From contig URNP01000026.1 of NCBI GenBank assembly GCA_900549225.1, forward strand, positions 1-17,384: a DNA stretch of 17,384 nucleotides, read 5' to 3'. Under the pieces are notes generated by a model. It worked only from the letters and a program-made list of their open reading frames with translations. It made no database searches and had not been told where the DNA came from. The translations under genes were made by a program, and so were the position numbers. Shown piece after piece: positions 15,228 to 17,384 of this stretch. This DNA is from an uncultured Eubacteriales bacterium. GTDB lineage: Bacteria > Bacillota > Clostridia > Christensenellales > CAG-917. Positions within the stretch are counted from its first letter, which is position 1. Each line of letters starts with the position of its first letter.

Positions 15228-15725
15228 TTATTTGTTTTCGTCTACGACTTCACCGTTCACTGCTTTGTCGCAGTCTGCTTTTTCTGCGCATTCTTCGCAG
15301 TTGTTGTCGCAAGCGGTTTCGGTTGTGTTTTCTTCAACCGTTGTTTCTTCGGGTTGAGTTTCCTCTGCCTTGGGTGCTTCCGCCACGGGCTCTTGTTGAG
15401 GAGCATTCACCTTTTCGAGAACGTACCCGACTGCTTTTTTGTCGATGACGATCAAAGTGGGGTTGGACTCAGTGCCGACGTTGACGATGAGAGTGTTGTC
15501 AGCGTTGACTTGGGTGATTTTTCCGACGATACCGCCGACTGTCATCAGTTTCGTACCGACGCAGAGGCTGTTCATCATATTTTGTTGCTCTTTTTGGCGT
15601 TTCTTTTGAGGAACGATGGTCATAACGATCATGAGCACGAGCACAACGCCGATGACGACGTACATAATCCAGCCTTTATCGTCCTTGGCTGTTTGCTCTG
15701 CTGCGAGAATCAAAGAATTTAACAT
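15228..15725 (-). CDS. yajC: Preprotein translocase subunit YajC with Cys-containing acidic tail
   Basis: 165 aa from ATG 15725, chosen because AAAGGAG lies 5 nt upstream; a GTG at 15743 would add six residues with no SD. YajC is a small membrane partner of SecDF. One transmembrane segment (about 21-39) is followed by the typical VPQKKRQKEQQNMMNSLCVGTKLMTVGGIVGKI region and a soluble domain to about residue 105. The protein is longer than usual YajC (about 85-115 aa) because of a low-complexity Pro/Glu/Thr-rich extension. Four cysteines are clustered in it, at about 139, 143, 146 and 152 (C-x3-C-x2-C-x5-C), which could bind a metal or form disulfides; this is inference. Own promoter; terminator downstream. 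Confidence 0.94.
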   Translation of the reverse strand: MLNSLILAAEQTAKDDKGWIMYVVIGVVLVLMIVMTIVPQKKRQKEQQNMMNSLCVGTKLMTVGGIVGKITQVNADNTLIVNVGTESNPTLIVIDKKAVGYVLEKVNAPQQEPVAEAPKAEETQPEETTVEENTTETACDNNCEECAEKADCDKAVNGEVVDENK

Positions 15726-15777
15726 ATTTGCTCCTTTATTCACCTATTACGGTTGATTTTCTTTTATTGATGCCTTA

Positions 15778-15806
15778 ATGTTACACGATTTAATGCGGAT
15801 TTGCAA
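15778..15806 (-). promoter_or_regulatory. yajC promoter
   Basis: TTGCAA (15801-15806), 17-bp spacer, TAACAT (15778-15783) on the minus strand, giving a leader of about 45-50 nt. This separates yajC transcription from tgt. Confidence 0.6.
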
Positions 15807-15904
15807 CAAAAAAAGTACATTTTGTGGCATTATTAAATCGATTTTAATATTTGCACCGTCAAAACGGCGTTATCTTCCGTCTTGTCGGCATTTCCAATTT
15901 TCCA

Positions 15905-15995
15905 CAACTGCAACGCAGTTGCACAATGATATCGCAAGCGATGATATCACGTTGTGATGATATCGTGCAAGCACGATGATATCCTCACTTCGTTC
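15905..15995. repeat. GATATC-spaced mini-hairpin array
   Basis: After CAACTGC/GCAGTTG (15905-15921), four GATATC sites occur at 15928, 15943, 15959 and 15978. The three spacers are 9, 10 and 13 nt, each different and each forming a small hairpin (ATCGC/GCGAT, ATCAC/GTGAT, ATCGTGC/GCACGAT). The array ends in CTCACTTCGTTCGGG. Similar TGATATC-hairpin strings occur between genes in other Clostridia (from memory); their role is unknown. The whole 15807-16147 stretch has no gene. Confidence 0.75.
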
Positions 15996-16024
15996 GGGTT
16001 AAGGAATATGCCTCCTCCGTTCTC

Positions 16025-16056
16025 GTGTCATCCTGAGGCGTAGCCGTGAGGATCTC
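16025..16056. repeat. TCATCCTGAG-type intergenic hairpin repeat
   Basis: TCATCCTGAGGCG and its partner CGTGAGGATCTC form an ATCCT/AGGAT stem (16030-16034 with 16049-16053) with an inner GGC/GCC. The wording matches a widespread family of intergenic repeats in Bacillota. Further small hairpins follow (GGGTG/CACCC at 16083-16095, ACGCA/TGCGT around 16106-16119), up to the tgt stop. Confidence 0.6.
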
Positions 16057-16147
16057 CGGGGACGGCAATTCCAATCGGGTGTGGGTGTCTCACCCTCTCG
16101 TCAATACGCACACTTGCGTGTTGCCGTTGCCTTAGCGACGGTTTTCG

Positions 16148-17251
16148 TTATCCAACGTATTGCGCCATAAACTCTTTTCTGAATTCGTCGTATCTGTCCT
16201 CCATAATCGCCTGACGGATATCTGCGGCGAGTCTTTCGAGGAAGCGGATATTGTGGATGGACAAGAGTCTGCCGCCCATAATTTCGTCGCTCTTTATGAG
16301 GTGACGGATATACGCTCTGGTATAATTCTTGCAAGCATAGCAATCGCAATCGGGGTCAATGGGCGTGAAGTCCTCTGCGTACGGAGCGTTGCGAATGGTC
16401 ATAAAGCCTTCCTTCACCATTGCCGTTCCGTTGCGCGCGATACGAGTCGGGAGCACGCAGTCGAACATGTCCACTCCCCTTGCAACGCCTTCGACGATAT
16501 AATCCGCCGTGCCGACGCCCATAAGATAGTGCGGTTGATCCTTTGGCAAAATGGGTTGCAAAACGTCGAGCATTTCGTACATTTTTTCCGCGCTTTCACC
16601 CACGCTCAAACCGCCGATCGCAATGCCGCATTTAGCATACGGAACGGTGCGTTCGGCACTCTCTTTTCTGAGGTCGGGGAATATATTTCCTTGCACGATC
16701 GGGAAAAGCGTTTGGTGGGGTTTAAGTTCGACTTTCGAGCATCTATCCAACCATTTTAGCGTTCTTTCCATTGCGTCACGCGCTTTGTCGTGCGAAATAT
16801 CCGGGGGCGTACACTCGTCAAACGCCATCACTATATCGCTGCCCAAAGCCTTTTGAACTTCCATGGATTTTTCCGGCGAGAAAAAGTGTTTGCTTCCGTC
16901 GATAAAACTGTTGAATTCCGCTCCGTCGTCGGTGATTTTTCTCAGCGAAGAAAGCGAGAAAACCTGAAATCCGCCGCTATCCGTGAGGATTGCGCCGTCC
17001 CAATTCATAAACTTGTGCAAACCGCCTGCTTTTTCGATGAGTTCGTGACCCGGTCGCAAATACAAATGGTACGTATTCGACAGCAAAATCTGTGCGCCCG
17101 TGGCGTGCACTTCTTCGGGAGAAAGACCTTTTACGGTTGCTTTCGTCCCCACAGGCATAAAGCACGGAGTGTCGATAACGCCGTGTTCGGTGTAGAGTTT
17201 ACCGACTCTTGCGCCGGTCTTTTTATCTTCGTGTATAACTTCAAATCTCAT
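16148..17251 (-). CDS. tgt: Queuine/preQ1 tRNA-ribosyltransferase (TGT)
   Basis: 367 aa, full length. In bacteria TGT swaps guanine 34 of GUN-anticodon tRNAs for preQ1, on the way to queuosine. Key residues are present: DSGGFQVFSL with D91, MAFDEC near 142-147, GGLSVGE (213-219), LMGVG (243-247), and the nucleophile region VDMFDCVLPTRIARNG with D264. The zinc site is C302, C304, C307 (CDCYACKNY) and H333 (SIHN). Only a weak SD-like GGGT precedes ATG 17251. In clostridia tgt usually follows queA and precedes yajC; yajC is indeed next, after about 400 bp of repeat-rich DNA. No clear terminator follows the stop. Confidence 0.98.
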   Translation of the reverse strand: MRFEVIHEDKKTGARVGKLYTEHGVIDTPCFMPVGTKATVKGLSPEEVHATGAQILLSNTYHLYLRPGHELIEKAGGLHKFMNWDGAILTDSGGFQVFSLSSLRKITDDGAEFNSFIDGSKHFFSPEKSMEVQKALGSDIVMAFDECTPPDISHDKARDAMERTLKWLDRCSKVELKPHQTLFPIVQGNIFPDLRKESAERTVPYAKCGIAIGGLSVGESAEKMYEMLDVLQPILPKDQPHYLMGVGTADYIVEGVARGVDMFDCVLPTRIARNGTAMVKEGFMTIRNAPYAEDFTPIDPDCDCYACKNYTRAYIRHLIKSDEIMGGRLLSIHNIRFLERLAADIRQAIMEDRYDEFRKEFMAQYVG

Positions 17252-17384
17252 TTTTTTACCCTATAAAACTTGATTTTGTTTTCGATAGTATTAAGCGCGT
17301 GTAACGCGCTAAACGTAGTTTATTCAAGGCGTCCCCTACACAACCTCTGTCATTTCACAGACGGAACTTCGAGCCGCAACGGCG
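17252..17384. other. Upstream region of tgt, non-coding
   Basis: No gene is visible in this 133-bp edge segment. It holds a palindrome, AGCGCGT-gta-ACGCGCT (17294-17310), and a TCTGT/ACAGA hairpin around 17346-17361. No convincing promoter was found, so tgt may be transcribed from beyond the window edge. Confidence 0.5.

Noticed and set aside
15726..15743. GTG start for yajC adding six residues
   Set aside because: The strong SD AAAGGAG lies between this GTG and ATG 15725, so the ATG is the better start.
15905..15995. CRISPR array
   Set aside because: The repeated word is only about 6-7 bp, spacers are 9-13 nt and self-complementary, and no cas genes are near.
16101..16349. 82-aa minus-strand frame across the tgt 3' end
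   Set aside because: It overlaps the conserved zinc-binding C-terminus of TGT in another frame and has no supporting features.

Overview
The window looks like a chromosomal housekeeping segment from a low-to-mid G+C member of the Bacillota, class Clostridia. The reasons are gene content and order: tgt, yajC, a TIGR04086-type membrane protein, secD, secF, recJ, a long Rel/SpoT, an MBL hydrolase, a HemZ-type radical SAM protein, rpsO, pnp, a PdaB/YlxY-like deacetylase and an M16 peptidase. Purine-rich AGGAGG-type Shine-Dalgarno (SD) sites and sigma-A-type promoters agree with this. Genus cannot be read from the sequence. No phage, transposase, CRISPR, toxin or defence genes are visible.

Layout. 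All but two genes are on the minus strand, so transcription runs from high to low coordinates. (a) 17251-16148: tgt, preceded by a short palindrome-bearing region and followed by about 400 bp of non-coding hairpin repeats. (b) 15725-15228: yajC, with an unusual cysteine-bearing acidic tail. It is convergent with 14744-15133 (+), a four-helix TIGR04086-like membrane protein. (c) 14597-9689: secD-secF-recJ, led by a very good promoter. (d) 9551-5326: relA/spoT, MBL hydrolase and hemZ, tightly packed behind their own promoter. (e) 5151-2630: rpsO and pnp, each with leader structure and separated by a terminator. (f) 2634-2322: an intergenic array of two long structured repeats plus a terminator-like palindrome. 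(g) 1607-2332 (+): polysaccharide deacetylase-like exported protein, divergent from (h) 1558-290: M16 zinc peptidase, which ends in a 21-bp perfect terminator hairpin. (i) 1-238: hairpin-rich non-coding sequence.

Functional themes. Sec export (YajC, SecD, SecF), RNA metabolism and translation (PNPase, S15, TGT), stringent response (Rel), DNA repair (RecJ), a radical SAM enzyme of the HemZ family, and exported or surface-processing proteins are linked by ancestral gene order rather than by one pathway.

The most interesting non-standard element is the pair of tandem repeats at 2388-2634. The two copies share the same hairpin architecture (apical TTGAC pentaloop, 6-bp upper stem, a conserved 4x2 internal loop, and a 19-20-pair lower stem) but have different stem sequences that keep pairing, so it looks like a structured element under selection or a mobile palindromic repeat. 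Other points worth a look are the leaderless-looking M16 gene, the YajC Cys tail, a three-codon ORF that may couple secF to recJ, and two genes inverted relative to their usual syntenic orientation.
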